DNA of 64,000 nucleotides from Pseudochrobactrum asaccharolyticum (GTDB taxonomy: Bacteria; Pseudomonadota; Alphaproteobacteria; Rhizobiales; Rhizobiaceae). Each line of letters begins with the position of its first letter. The stretch's first letter is position 1. Below, piece by piece: positions 54,645 to 63,378 of this stretch. The stretch is taken from NCBI RefSeq assembly GCF_003314995.1, contig NZ_QNRH01000002.1, forward strand, positions 124,001 to 188,000, written 5' to 3'. The position numbers were made by a program, and so were the translations under genes. The notes under the pieces are model-generated. The model searched no databases. It was not told the DNA's origin and saw only the letters and a list, made by a program, of their open reading frames with translations.

Positions 54645-55694
54645 TCAGGCCGCTCCGCCTGCAAGCATCCGGCAATCTTCATGCTGCCAGATCAGACCAA
54701 CGGTTTCGCCCTCTGCCGGTGGCGGTGTACCGACATTCGGCAGAGACACGGACAATTGTCCGGCTGGCGTGGTTACAGTCACAAACCACTGACTGCCCAT
54801 GAAATAACGGGTCGTTACAGTGCCATCAACATGACCGGCACCGGCATTGGTCAGGTTCAGCTTTTCCGGACGGATGAACAGCGAGACTTTCTTGCCGCTC
54901 ACAGCCTGTTCCGGTGTAAAGCGCACTGTTGTATTTTCAATTGCCAGTACATTTCCGGCTTCAACCTGCGCATTCAGGAAATTGGATTTGCCGACAAAGT
55001 TGGAAATGAAATCATTACGCGGATGCTCATAGAGCTTATAAGGCGCATCCACCTGAGTGATATTGCCCTTCTCCATCACCACAATGCGATCACTGATCGA
55101 CAGCGCTTCTGCCTGATCATGCGTTACCATGATGGTGGTGATACCAACCGCGCGCTGAATACGGCGTAGTTCAAACTGCATTTCTTCACGCAGTTGCGCA
55201 TCAAGATTGGACAGCGGTTCATCAAGCAGCAGCACCGGCGGATTGATCACCAGCGCACGGGCAATCGCCACACGCTGGCGCTGACCACCGGACATTTCAC
55301 GCGGATAGCGGTCTGCCAATGCAGAGAGATGCACGAGACCCAGTGTTTCTTTCACACGCTCGTCACGCTCTGCTTTCGGCACTTTACGCATTTCCAGACC
55401 GAAGCTGACATTCTGCGCAACAGTCATATGCGGAAACAATGCATAGCTCTGAAACACCACACCAAGCTGGCGCTGTGCAGGCGCTGTATAGGTAATATCA
55501 CGGCCATCCAGTGTCACAGAACCGGCGCTTGGCGTTACCAGACCGGCAATCATCTGCAGCGTTGTGGTCTTGCCGCAACCTGAAGGGCCGAGCAGAGAGA
55601 TAAACTCACCTTTTTCCACGGCCAGATCGAAATCTTTCACGGCTGTGAATTTTCCATAAATTTTGGAAACCTGTTTCAGGTTTAAAAAGCTCAT
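54645..55694 (-). CDS. Polyamine/opine-type ABC ATPase (PotA type)
   Basis: 349 aa from ATG 55694, preceded by GGGAGA. Walker A GPSGCGKTT, Q-loop VVFQSYALFPHMTV, signature MSGGQRQRVAIARAL, Walker B VLLLDEPLSNLDAQL and switch VTHDQAEAL are present. The C-terminal TOBE domain (about 265-349) has SLFIRPEKLNLTNAGAGHVD. It is the first gene of the operon. Its leader carries a 78-bp nested palindrome. Confidence 0.94.
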   Translation of the reverse strand: MSFLNLKQVSKIYGKFTAVKDFDLAVEKGEFISLLGPSGCGKTTTLQMIAGLVTPSAGSVTLDGRDITYTAPAQRQLGVVFQSYALFPHMTVAQNVSFGLEMRKVPKAERDERVKETLGLVHLSALADRYPREMSGGQRQRVAIARALVINPPVLLLDEPLSNLDAQLREEMQFELRRIQRAVGITTIMVTHDQAEALSISDRIVVMEKGNITQVDAPYKLYEHPRNDFISNFVGKSNFLNAQVEAGNVLAIENTTVRFTPEQAVSGKKVSLFIRPEKLNLTNAGAGHVDGTVTTRYFMGSQWFVTVTTPAGQLSVSLPNVGTPPPAEGETVGLIWQHEDCRMLAGGAA

Positions 55695-55707
55695 GCATCT
55701 CTCCCTT

Positions 55708-55785
55708 AGAGCGGGTTTATCCAAGTTGAACCGCAGTGCCCGCATCAGGGTAAATATTGCGGGCGATCCGGCGGTTCACCGCTCT
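55708..55785. repeat. 78-bp nested palindromic element in the potA-type leader
   Basis: Three nested inverted repeats share one centre: AGAGCGG/CCGCTCT (outer), TTGAACCGC/GCGGTTCA (middle) and GCCCGCA/TGCGGGC (inner). The outer arms match those of the element at 20024. It starts 13 nt upstream of the ATPase start codon, so in the transcript it would fold into one long hairpin before the ribosome site. Confidence 0.75.
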
Positions 55786-55967
55786 TTCAGCCGGCCTGTT
55801 TCATGGCAGCCCTGTGACAAAGACATGCAGACAGATTTCACTTAAAGCGGAATTCATCCGATAATTGACAGAAAATTTGCAAATTAGACAAATTCTATTT
55901 TCTATTTTGAAATATTTTATATAGTTTAATTCATAATACGGAATTATTGCATTTCAAGAGTCGGGCA

Positions 55968-56783
55968 ATGAGTGAAAATACGAAATCCCCTGTGAATACC
56001 AGCCTCACTAAAGCGATCCAGATTTTGAAAGGTCTGGCTGAAAATTCACGGGACGGAATGCGGCTGATTGATCTCGCACGAGAGCTGGAGCTCAGCCAGC
56101 CCTCAGCACACCGCCTGCTCAAAAGCCTGATCAGCGAAGGTTTGGTCGAGCAAATCAGCGATACAAAATCCTATCGTTTGTCGCTTGATTTTTTCTGCAT
56201 GGCAGCACAAACCCGCCAGCGCGACGGCATATTGGATTATGCCCGTCCGGCACTGTTGCGCCTCTCCGCAACCTTCAATGACACGGTATTTCTGCTGGTA
56301 CGCCACGGCTTTGATGTGGTGTGCCTCGACCGTGTGGAAGGCCCATTTCCGATCCGCTCTTTCACCGGCGATATTGGCGGCAAGGTGCCGCTCGGCATCG
56401 GTCAGGGCAGCATCGCCATTCTCGCCTTTCTACCTGAAGAAGAGCGTGAGGCGATTATCCGTTTCAACATGCCGCGCATTCTCGACCGCGCAGCCATTGA
56501 TGAGGTGGATTTGCGCATTATGATTGACGCTGTGCGCGAAACCGGCGCCGCCCATATGAATTTTGAGATGATTGAAGGCATGGCCGGACTGGGCGTGCCG
56601 GTACTTGATCAGAACGGAGTGGCGGTCGCAGCACTCAGTATCGGCACACTGGCCTCACGTCTGACAGAACAACGTCAACGTACCATTGCCGATCTTCTCA
56701 AAAAAGAGGCGGCCCTGATTTCCAGCAAGCTCAATCCCTTTGACGCAACATTGCGCTATCCAAGTCAGGCACTGTCACGATAA
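55968..56783 (+). CDS. IclR-family transcriptional regulator
   Basis: 271 aa from ATG 55968 (MSENTKSPVNTSLTKAIQIL). An earlier ATG at 55947 is less likely. The HTH_IclR domain is at residues 15-75 (MRLIDLARELELSQPSAHRL). The effector domain contains the DTVFLLVRHGFDVVCLDRVE, VPLGIGQGSIAILAF and PVLDQNGVAVAALSIG blocks. It is divergent from the PotA-type operon with about 270 bp between starts. An AATTC-n8-GAATT dyad near 55929, next to its own start, could be the operator. It probably controls the ABC/dehydrogenase operon. It is convergent with the next LysR gene, leaving 7 nt. Confidence 0.9.
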   Translation: MSENTKSPVNTSLTKAIQILKGLAENSRDGMRLIDLARELELSQPSAHRLLKSLISEGLVEQISDTKSYRLSLDFFCMAAQTRQRDGILDYARPALLRLSATFNDTVFLLVRHGFDVVCLDRVEGPFPIRSFTGDIGGKVPLGIGQGSIAILAFLPEEEREAIIRFNMPRILDRAAIDEVDLRIMIDAVRETGAAHMNFEMIEGMAGLGVPVLDQNGVAVAALSIGTLASRLTEQRQRTIADLLKKEAALISSKLNPFDATLRYPSQALSR

Positions 56784-56790
56784 GAACAAG

Positions 56791-57702
56791 TTAATCGAGA
56801 CAAAGCGCGGCGGAATCCTGTTGTTTTCGCCGCAATGCCACTTCCCGCAATAACCAGTCGAGAAAGTCTTTTGTTACCGGCTTTGAACGGAACAAGTCCT
56901 CCTGACAGACAAACTGGTAGGTTTCCTGCGGTTCAAAACTATGTTCTGACACCAGAAACATCTGACCGGTGCGCAATTCCTGTTCGACCAGCGCCTGATC
57001 AATCAGTGCCACGCCCTGCCCTTCTTTCACCGCTTCCAGAATAATATGCTGATCGTCAAAAATCAGATCCTGCTGGCTATGACCGAGCATCAGGCCGGAT
57101 GTGGCAATCCAGCTTTGCCATTCAGACACAGAACGATAATGCAGCCGGTTGCTGCATAGCAATTCCGCCACGCTGTTATATTGATTACGGATTGATGCAC
57201 CGCAGACCGGCACCAGCCTTTCCCGCAGCAATTGACGGGAGAACTTTCCGGTAACAGCACCCAGACGATAATCAATCACAATATCCGGCTGGCCGGATGC
57301 GGGAACATTGGTGTCGAGATGAGACAGATGCAGCTGCAAACCCGGATGCTGTGCCAAAAACTCGGAAATGCGCGGCGCGATAATTTTCATCGAAAAAAAT
57401 GGCCCGACTTTGACACGCAAGATCTTCTGCGCTGTACGCGGACTGATATGCCGGATAGTGCCAGCCAGATCGTCGAATGCCCGCTGACAGGAGGTAAACA
57501 GCAGGGTGCCTTCCTGTGTCAATTCCACACCATGCTGTCTGCGGATAAACACCCGCAGTCCCAGATAATCCTCAAGCAACCGAATCTGATGGCTGATTGC
57601 GCCCTGCCCGACGCATAATTCATCAGCCGCTGCCGTCAGACTGCCGCCACGCGCTGCCGCCTCAAATGCCCGCAATGATTTCAGCCCTGGCAAATCGCGC
57701 AT
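56791..57702 (-). CDS. LysR-family regulator (GcvA-like)
   Basis: 303 aa. The N-terminus MRDLPGLKSLRAFEAAARGG and HTH SLTAAADELCVGQGAISHQI are GcvA-type. The effector domain follows from about residue 93 (RVKVGPFFSMKIIAPRISEF) and ends in a long C-terminal helix region. It is divergent from the amino acid-binding protein at 57944, with 240 bp and a dyad between them, so it very likely regulates that gene and perhaps the M81 hydrolase. Confidence 0.9.
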   Translation of the reverse strand: MRDLPGLKSLRAFEAAARGGSLTAAADELCVGQGAISHQIRLLEDYLGLRVFIRRQHGVELTQEGTLLFTSCQRAFDDLAGTIRHISPRTAQKILRVKVGPFFSMKIIAPRISEFLAQHPGLQLHLSHLDTNVPASGQPDIVIDYRLGAVTGKFSRQLLRERLVPVCGASIRNQYNSVAELLCSNRLHYRSVSEWQSWIATSGLMLGHSQQDLIFDDQHIILEAVKEGQGVALIDQALVEQELRTGQMFLVSEHSFEPQETYQFVCQEDLFRSKPVTKDFLDWLLREVALRRKQQDSAALCLD

Positions 57703-57834
57703 CTCTTCCCCCGCCTCATATTCAGCTATGAATTATTTCGATACCTTACGTCAATTCTTTCACATTGCATACGGTTATAAAATCCATCATGCTCCAATCA
57801 CAAACACAACATGAAAATAAAATTATCGATTAAT

Positions 57835-57852
57835 ATCAATATTTTAATTGAT
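57835..57852. promoter_or_regulatory. LysR-type operator candidate
   Basis: A perfect dyad ATCAAT-n6-ATTGAT lies midway between the divergent LysR and binding-protein genes, about 92 nt before the latter's start. Position and symmetry fit a LysR recognition site. Confidence 0.45.
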
Positions 57853-57943
57853 AAAAAGTGCACTGCGCCAGTGTGAGGAAGCACGACGCATTCAGCTTTA
57901 CAATCGTTCCGGATATTAAAAGAATATAATCGGGGGAACTCTC

Positions 57944-58738
57944 ATGAAAGCTTTATCAATAACAGCGGCAGGCTGCATGCTGCTTAGCCTGTTAACGGCA
58001 CCATCAATGGCTGCGGAAAAATTGCGCATCGGCACCGAAGGCGATTACAAGCCTTTCAACTATGTATCCGGCAGCGGTGAAATCAAAGGTTTCGACTATG
58101 ACATCGGTCAGGCCGTCTGCGCGGAAATGAAAATTGAGTGTGAATGGAGCACCCATGAATGGTCAGGGATTATCCCTGCCCTGCAATCCGGCAAATTTGA
58201 TGTCATGATTGCTTCCATGGCCATCAATGATGAGCGCAAAAAGCAAGTCGGCTTCAGCAAGCCTTATTATTTCAATGCGATGCATTTCATCGCCCGCAAA
58301 GATCTCGGTATTCAGGATGTCTCTAAGGCAGCTCTGGAAGGCAAAATCATCGGTACGCAGTCCGGCTCTGTAGCCGTTGAGACTCTCAGAGAATATTTCC
58401 CTGATAATGAAGTGAAACTCTATAATTCTCTCAGCGAAGCGTTCCTCGATATGGACAGCGGCCGTCTCGATATGGTGCTGGAAAGCCAGATGGCGCTGAG
58501 CGACTGGCTTGCACAGGACAGCGGCAATTGCTGTGAATTTGTCGGCAAGCCTTTCATTCTCGATGCAGCACAGGGCAATGCCATGGCAGTCCGCTTAGAC
58601 AGCGGCGATCTGGCGGATCGCCTGAATACGGCGCTTGATGCAATTATGAAAAACGGCACTTACGACAAGATCCGTCAACAATATTTCGACTTCGACATTA
58701 TGGCGCGTCCGGTCAATGCCAGCGCCTATTTAAAATAA
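57944..58738 (+). CDS. Periplasmic amino acid-binding protein (SBP family 3), without adjacent permease
   Basis: 264 aa. GGGGGAA stands before the ATG. The signal peptide is MKALSITAAGCMLLSLLTA with cleavage near MAA. The mature sequence has RIGTEGDYKPFNYVSGSGEI, ALQSGKFDVMIASMAINDER, a GTQSGSVAVETLREYF hinge and MDSGRLDMVLESQMALSDWL, typical of polar amino acid binders. Two nearby Cys (NCCEF) are present. No permease or ATPase gene is adjacent, so it must use another system such as the one at 17.7 kb. It is followed by the M81 hydrolase gene. Confidence 0.9.
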   Translation: MKALSITAAGCMLLSLLTAPSMAAEKLRIGTEGDYKPFNYVSGSGEIKGFDYDIGQAVCAEMKIECEWSTHEWSGIIPALQSGKFDVMIASMAINDERKKQVGFSKPYYFNAMHFIARKDLGIQDVSKAALEGKIIGTQSGSVAVETLREYFPDNEVKLYNSLSEAFLDMDSGRLDMVLESQMALSDWLAQDSGNCCEFVGKPFILDAAQGNAMAVRLDSGDLADRLNTALDAIMKNGTYDKIRQQYFDFDIMARPVNASAYLK

Positions 58739-58871
58739 TCCCCGCCTCCCCCGAAGCCTGAAACAGCGTTCCGTTTACAGGCTCCATCCTTCTGTCCTGC
58801 CACAAACAACGGCAGGGCAGAACACCCGTTCGTCTGTCAAACGCATTGCCGTATAAATGAAAGATACCCCT

Positions 58872-60383
58872 ATGAGCTTCAAAGTTGCCGTTCTTGAACT
58901 CAATCAGGAAACCAATACGTTTTCCAAACTGAAAACCACTTTGAAGGACTTCCATCTCTGCCATTATTTTAAAGGTCAGGAGATCGAAACCCATTGCCGT
59001 GGGACCAATTCCGAGATCGGCGGCTTTATCGAGTGTTGCGAGAGCTATGGCTGGCAGCCGGTCTATACGGTTGCTGCGCGCGCCGAACCTGGTGGTCTGG
59101 TTGAAAAGTCTATGATTGAGCATTTTCAGCGTGATGTGGCTGAAATGCTTGAAGGACACAAACCAGACGGCGTGTTCATTGTTTTTCATGGTGCCATGTG
59201 CTCGGAAAGCGCAGATGATGCCCAGATCGAATTGCTGCAATTCATCCGCAATATCGTTGGCCATGATATACCCATTGCCGGTACATTCGACCTGCACGCC
59301 AACAGCGCACCGGAAATGAGCGCACTACTGGATATTGCGGTTTCTTTCCGCACCTATCCGCATGTGGATATGGCCGAATGCGGCCGTAAGGCTGGTAAAC
59401 TGCTTGAAGAAGCAATGCGTGGTCAGATCAGCCCTGCGATTGCCGTGCGTCAGCCGCCAATGCTCAATGGCTGCAATGACGGGCGTACCACCCATGCCTG
59501 TGCGATGACCGAAATTCTGGAGATCGCCGATCAGATCGCAACACAGGACGGCATTCTCGCCACCTCGATCAATGCCGGTTTTTATGATGCCGATGTATTC
59601 AATACCGGCCCTTCTGCTGTAATTTGCTATGACCGCAATAAGGTGAATGAAGCTCAGGCTGTCAGCCATGCCGAGCATTTGTGTCTCGAAATCTGGAACC
59701 GTCGCGAGGATGAAGACAGTCGTCTGCAAGCACCGGATATGCCGGAGGCTATTCGTGTACATTTTGCAAGTAACACCAAACAAGGCCCGCTGGTGATTGC
59801 CGATTTCTCCGACAATCCGGGCTGCGGCGCCTATAGCGATGCAACAACCGTGCTTAAGGGGTTATTGGAAACCAATGTCGGGCGCAGCACCTTCGGTGCT
59901 TTCTGTGACCCGCAGGCGGTTGAGGAACTGGCAGCGGCGGGTATCGGTGCACAATGCACGGTCAGCCTTGGCGGCAAGATTGACCCGAAAATCGGTGGCG
60001 GTGCGATTACTCTGACCGGTGAAGTGATCGCCATTTCAGACGGCAATATTACTTTCGAAGGCCCGATGTTTCAGGGACTACCTGCTTCGCTCGGCAAAAG
60101 TGTCTGTTTTCGTGTCGGCAATACCGACATGCTGATCTCATCAGAACGTCAGCAGATGCTGGATAAAAACCTGTTCCGCAGCGTTGGTATTGAGCCCGCG
60201 GACTATGATATTGTTGTGGTAAAATCCCAGCAGCATTTCCGCGCGGCTTTCGGGCCTATCGCATCAGCGATTATCGAAGTGGACGCCGATGGGTTGAGCA
60301 CAGCCAATCTGAATGCCCGCGATTATAAAAAACTGCGCCGTCCGATCTATCCGCTGAATACGGAAACAACATTCCGCACCTGA
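58872..60383 (+). CDS. M81-family metallopeptidase (MlrC-like)
   Basis: 503 aa from ATG 58872. An ATG at 58857 is also in frame and neither has a strong ribosome site. The N-terminal DUF1485/MlrC domain begins FKVAVLELNQETNTFSKLKT. Zinc-site blocks are VFHGAMCSESADDAQ, AGTFDLHANSAPEM and SFRTYPHVDMAECGRKAG. The C-terminal MlrC-C domain contains VIADFSDNPGCGAYSDATTV. The family includes microcystinase C and hydrolases of linear peptides or N-substituted amino acids. Next to a lone amino acid-binding protein, it probably cleaves a modified amino acid taken up with it. Confidence 0.9.
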   Translation: MSFKVAVLELNQETNTFSKLKTTLKDFHLCHYFKGQEIETHCRGTNSEIGGFIECCESYGWQPVYTVAARAEPGGLVEKSMIEHFQRDVAEMLEGHKPDGVFIVFHGAMCSESADDAQIELLQFIRNIVGHDIPIAGTFDLHANSAPEMSALLDIAVSFRTYPHVDMAECGRKAGKLLEEAMRGQISPAIAVRQPPMLNGCNDGRTTHACAMTEILEIADQIATQDGILATSINAGFYDADVFNTGPSAVICYDRNKVNEAQAVSHAEHLCLEIWNRREDEDSRLQAPDMPEAIRVHFASNTKQGPLVIADFSDNPGCGAYSDATTVLKGLLETNVGRSTFGAFCDPQAVEELAAAGIGAQCTVSLGGKIDPKIGGGAITLTGEVIAISDGNITFEGPMFQGLPASLGKSVCFRVGNTDMLISSERQQMLDKNLFRSVGIEPADYDIVVVKSQQHFRAAFGPIASAIIEVDADGLSTANLNARDYKKLRRPIYPLNTETTFRT

Positions 60384-60405
60384 TCACTCCATATCACTTG
60401 ATAAC

Positions 60406-60440
60406 AAACCGGCCTTGCCTAGCAGAGCCGGTTTTGTTTT
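60406..60440 (+). terminator. Rho-independent terminator of the M81 gene
   Basis: An 8-bp stem (AAACCGGC / GCCGGTTT) is followed by TGTTTTG, 22 nt after the stop. Confidence 0.8.
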
Positions 60441-60530
60441 GTCTGCTTCAGTCTTGTTTTTAAGCTGGTCATTTGTATTGAGGAACAGCTATAGAAAACT
60501 GTCCTTTAAAAACATAAAGCTGCACAGACC

Positions 60531-62294
60531 ATGGAACTTCGCTCCCTCGCCTATTTTGTTCTGGCCTGCCAGTATTATAATCATGCAGAAGCAGCCAAAG
60601 CCGAGCAGATTTCACCCTCCACACTCAGCACCGCAATTTCTGCGCTTGAGACCGAGTTAGGGCTGGAACTTTTCGTGCGCGGTCCAAAGGGACTTGTACC
60701 AAGCGAAGCAGGACGCTGGTTGTTTCAGCAAGCGGCCGCCACCTTGCAGGCGGTGGAAACCGCCTTCTCCGGAAAGGCCATTTCTACTGCGTTGAAAGTC
60801 AGCTCGCCGCTGCATTTCATGTTCGGAAAATTGTCCCGTGCGGCGACTGCGGCCGTACGTCCTTTCCGGCTTTCCCATCCTGAATATTACGCACAAGTGC
60901 ATTTCCGTTCACCACTGATCAGCGCCTTCGACACCAGCAGCACTGAGAATACAGATATCCTATTGGGCTATGCTTCGCAAAATGGCAGCGAGCAGGAACA
61001 ATTTCTGTTTGACGATGAATGGATTGCCGTTGCGGGCGGCCTTGTGCTCGATGAAGATCAGGCTCCGCTCAGTTCAGAAGATTTGCGCAATTACAGCCTG
61101 TGGCTGCCACCGTTATTGCCCGCTGAAGAGGCCCGTATCCGCGCCTATTGCCGCCAGCATGATCTGCCTGCGCCGGAGATGACATCGGAAGATGTAGGGA
61201 TTTTCACCCGACTGAAACAGGCCAAACAGCCGGTACTTCTGCTGGCGCCGCATAGTTTGCTTGCCAGCGGCATCAGCCGCAATGATCTTGCTGTGCTGCA
61301 ATTGGAAAACCCACTGCATAGCCCTGTCACAGCGAAAATCACTACGAAAGATGAAAAGCTGACTGTCGTCGCACAGGACTTTATCAAGCTGGTACGCGAA
61401 GAACTGAACCGGCAGACGGTGACGCTCTATAACCCGCCGGTGTCGCTGCGCGATATCCAGAGTATTCTGACACTCTATCATTGCCGTAATATGAGCGAAG
61501 CTGCCCGCAGGCTCAATCAGACCCAGCCTGCCCTGTCCGCACAATTGCGCAAAACAGAGCAACTGATGGGTACGGCACTGTTTGCCCGCCATTATAAAGG
61601 TCTGCATCCGCTGCCGACTGCAGTGCATAAAGCGCCTTTGCTGCAAAGCGTGCTCAATCTGGCTGATGCGATCCGTCAGGGTGCGCAGCAAATTGCGGTG
61701 ATGGACGAACCGGTGATATCTTTCGGCCTCAGCCCGATGGTCTTGCTCAGCCCGATCAGCGCCACTGCCATAAGCAATGCTATGCGGGAATGGCAGTGCC
61801 TGTGCCCGCATGTGCTTTTGAAAGTGAGTGAGGCACCGACGCATAATCTGCAAGAACGTTTGAAGCAGGGAGAGTACTCCATTGCACTTATGGAGAGCAC
61901 GGCACATCCTGAAAATGCTGCATTTTTAACCGATCTGGGGCCGCTGCAATATATTTCTGATATCGATGCAGAAGACGCGCCGCTGGCTTTGTCTGCTACC
62001 GGTGACAGTATCCGCAACGCTTTGATGCAAATGCCGGAAGCGGCCGAGTATCAACCGGCGCTGGAAACCCAGTCTTTACAATTATGTCTGGCACTCGCGG
62101 GCAACGGCTATAGCACAATTATCCCTGCGGCTCTGGCAGACAATATCAGCTCCGCGAAACCCTTATTACAGTATACTTTGCCGGATGCTCCGCATTTTTA
62201 TCTGATTGCGGGCACCAGCGGCACCCGCAATCTCAATGAGCCGGAGCATATTCTGCTCGCTTGTTTACGCAAGGCGTTTCAGGCAGCCAACTGA
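60531..62294 (+). CDS. Tandem double LysR regulator (two HTH, two effector domains)
   Basis: 587 aa, twice the normal LysR size, in one uninterrupted frame. HTH 1 is at residues 1-60 (MELRSLAYFVLACQYYNHAE, ISPSTLSTAISALETELGLE). Effector domain 1 is at about 87-292. HTH 2 is at about 303-362 (VSLRDIQSILTLYHCRNMSE, LNQTQPALSAQLRKTEQLMG). Effector domain 2 is at about 388-585 (LSPMVLLSPISATAISNAMR). The two halves are diverged in sequence, so this is an old duplication or a fusion of two regulators, not a recent repeat. A single chain could bind as a built-in dimer. It is convergent with, and overlaps by 16 bp, the acyl-CoA dehydrogenase gene, whose operon is a plausible target. Confidence 0.9.
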   Translation: MELRSLAYFVLACQYYNHAEAAKAEQISPSTLSTAISALETELGLELFVRGPKGLVPSEAGRWLFQQAAATLQAVETAFSGKAISTALKVSSPLHFMFGKLSRAATAAVRPFRLSHPEYYAQVHFRSPLISAFDTSSTENTDILLGYASQNGSEQEQFLFDDEWIAVAGGLVLDEDQAPLSSEDLRNYSLWLPPLLPAEEARIRAYCRQHDLPAPEMTSEDVGIFTRLKQAKQPVLLLAPHSLLASGISRNDLAVLQLENPLHSPVTAKITTKDEKLTVVAQDFIKLVREELNRQTVTLYNPPVSLRDIQSILTLYHCRNMSEAARRLNQTQPALSAQLRKTEQLMGTALFARHYKGLHPLPTAVHKAPLLQSVLNLADAIRQGAQQIAVMDEPVISFGLSPMVLLSPISATAISNAMREWQCLCPHVLLKVSEAPTHNLQERLKQGEYSIALMESTAHPENAAFLTDLGPLQYISDIDAEDAPLALSATGDSIRNALMQMPEAAEYQPALETQSLQLCLALAGNGYSTIIPAALADNISSAKPLLQYTLPDAPHFYLIAGTSGTRNLNEPEHILLACLRKAFQAAN

Positions 62295-63367
62295 CGATAG
62301 GCTGACATATAGGATTCCGCCTGTCCGAAGCTGTGTTCATTCACCAGCAGGCGCTTGACCAGCGGGGAAATCGCACATTCCTCGGTCATACCAATACCGC
62401 CGTGAAGCTGAACGGCTTCCTGTGCGATATAACGGGCAGACCACAATGTCTGCACCCATGCGGCAAGGGTCAGAGCACGGGCATCTTCTGCACCATTATC
62501 CTGCGCTTCCGCTGCGGCTTCAACCAAGGCTTTTGCTTCATCCAGTGCCACGGACATATCCACGAGACGGAACTGAATAGTCTGGAAAGAGCCAAGCGCT
62601 TTGCCGAATTGCTTACGCATCCGCATATAATCCAGTGTCTGACGATAAAGATTATCCATCGCGCCAAGACTGTCTGCGGCAACGGCAATCAGAATATCTG
62701 CCGCGCAGGTCTCAATCCGTTGTTGCGCATCAGCACCTGATAGCAGCACCTGAATATTCTCCGGCGCAATATCTGCCGTGATTTCACTCATCATCCGGCC
62801 GTCAATCATTGATAATTGACGGAACTGTGCCTTTTCCGGAGAGACCAGACACAGAGCAACGCCACCGCCTTGCTGCACCAGACACAGCAGTTTTTCCGGC
62901 TCACGCGCACCAAAGACCTGAAGTTTTTTGAGTGCCAGACCATTGCCGGTCAGTTCCGGCAAGTTAGAAGACTTGATCCCCTGCGCAGCAGTCGCCAGCT
63001 GACCGGCAATGCCTAAGCGCACCTCACCTGTGAGGAAGGCTTTCAGCAATGGCTCAACATCCGGATTGCTCTTTTGTGCTTCACATAACAGGTTAGCTGC
63101 GAGTGCTGCACCGCAGGCAAAATCCACCGGCAAGGCAACGCTTCCCAGAGCTTGTGCCACCGCTGCCAGACCTTCAGCGCCCAGATCCGCACCGCCTAAC
63201 GCTTCCGGCAGTGCAAGACCAATCAGCCCCATTTCCGCAATCTGCGGCCACAGATCCAGATCAGTCTGTGGCAAACCGTTTTCCGGTGTGTGATCGGCAG
63301 CAAAGCGGGTCACAAAATCCGTCAGCATCCGCAATTCGTCAGCTTTTTCTTCACGTGTTTTCTGCAT
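62279..63367 (-). CDS. Acyl-CoA dehydrogenase, first of a pair
   Basis: 362 aa from ATG 63367, with GAGGAGAGCGGA upstream. The N-terminal helical domain has WPQIAEMGLIGLALPEALGG. The C-terminal helical domain has MRMRKQFGKALGSFQTIQFR and AVQLHGGIGMTEECAISPLV. The gene follows 11 nt after the stop of another acyl-CoA dehydrogenase. Such adjacent pairs often encode unlike subunits of an alpha2beta2 enzyme, as in steroid side-chain or branched acyl-CoA oxidation. The catalytic Glu position could not be assigned with certainty. Confidence 0.9.
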   Translation of the reverse strand: MQKTREEKADELRMLTDFVTRFAADHTPENGLPQTDLDLWPQIAEMGLIGLALPEALGGADLGAEGLAAVAQALGSVALPVDFACGAALAANLLCEAQKSNPDVEPLLKAFLTGEVRLGIAGQLATAAQGIKSSNLPELTGNGLALKKLQVFGAREPEKLLCLVQQGGGVALCLVSPEKAQFRQLSMIDGRMMSEITADIAPENIQVLLSGADAQQRIETCAADILIAVAADSLGAMDNLYRQTLDYMRMRKQFGKALGSFQTIQFRLVDMSVALDEAKALVEAAAEAQDNGAEDARALTLAAWVQTLWSARYIAQEAVQLHGGIGMTEECAISPLVKRLLVNEHSFGQAESYMSAYRQLAA

Positions 63368-63378
63368 ATCCGCTCTCC

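Noticed and set aside
53755-54792. Open frame of 345 codons on the plus strand
   Set aside because: It lies antisense to the PotB-type permease, whose domains are unmistakable. The product is Gln/His/Arg-rich and has no recognisable domain.
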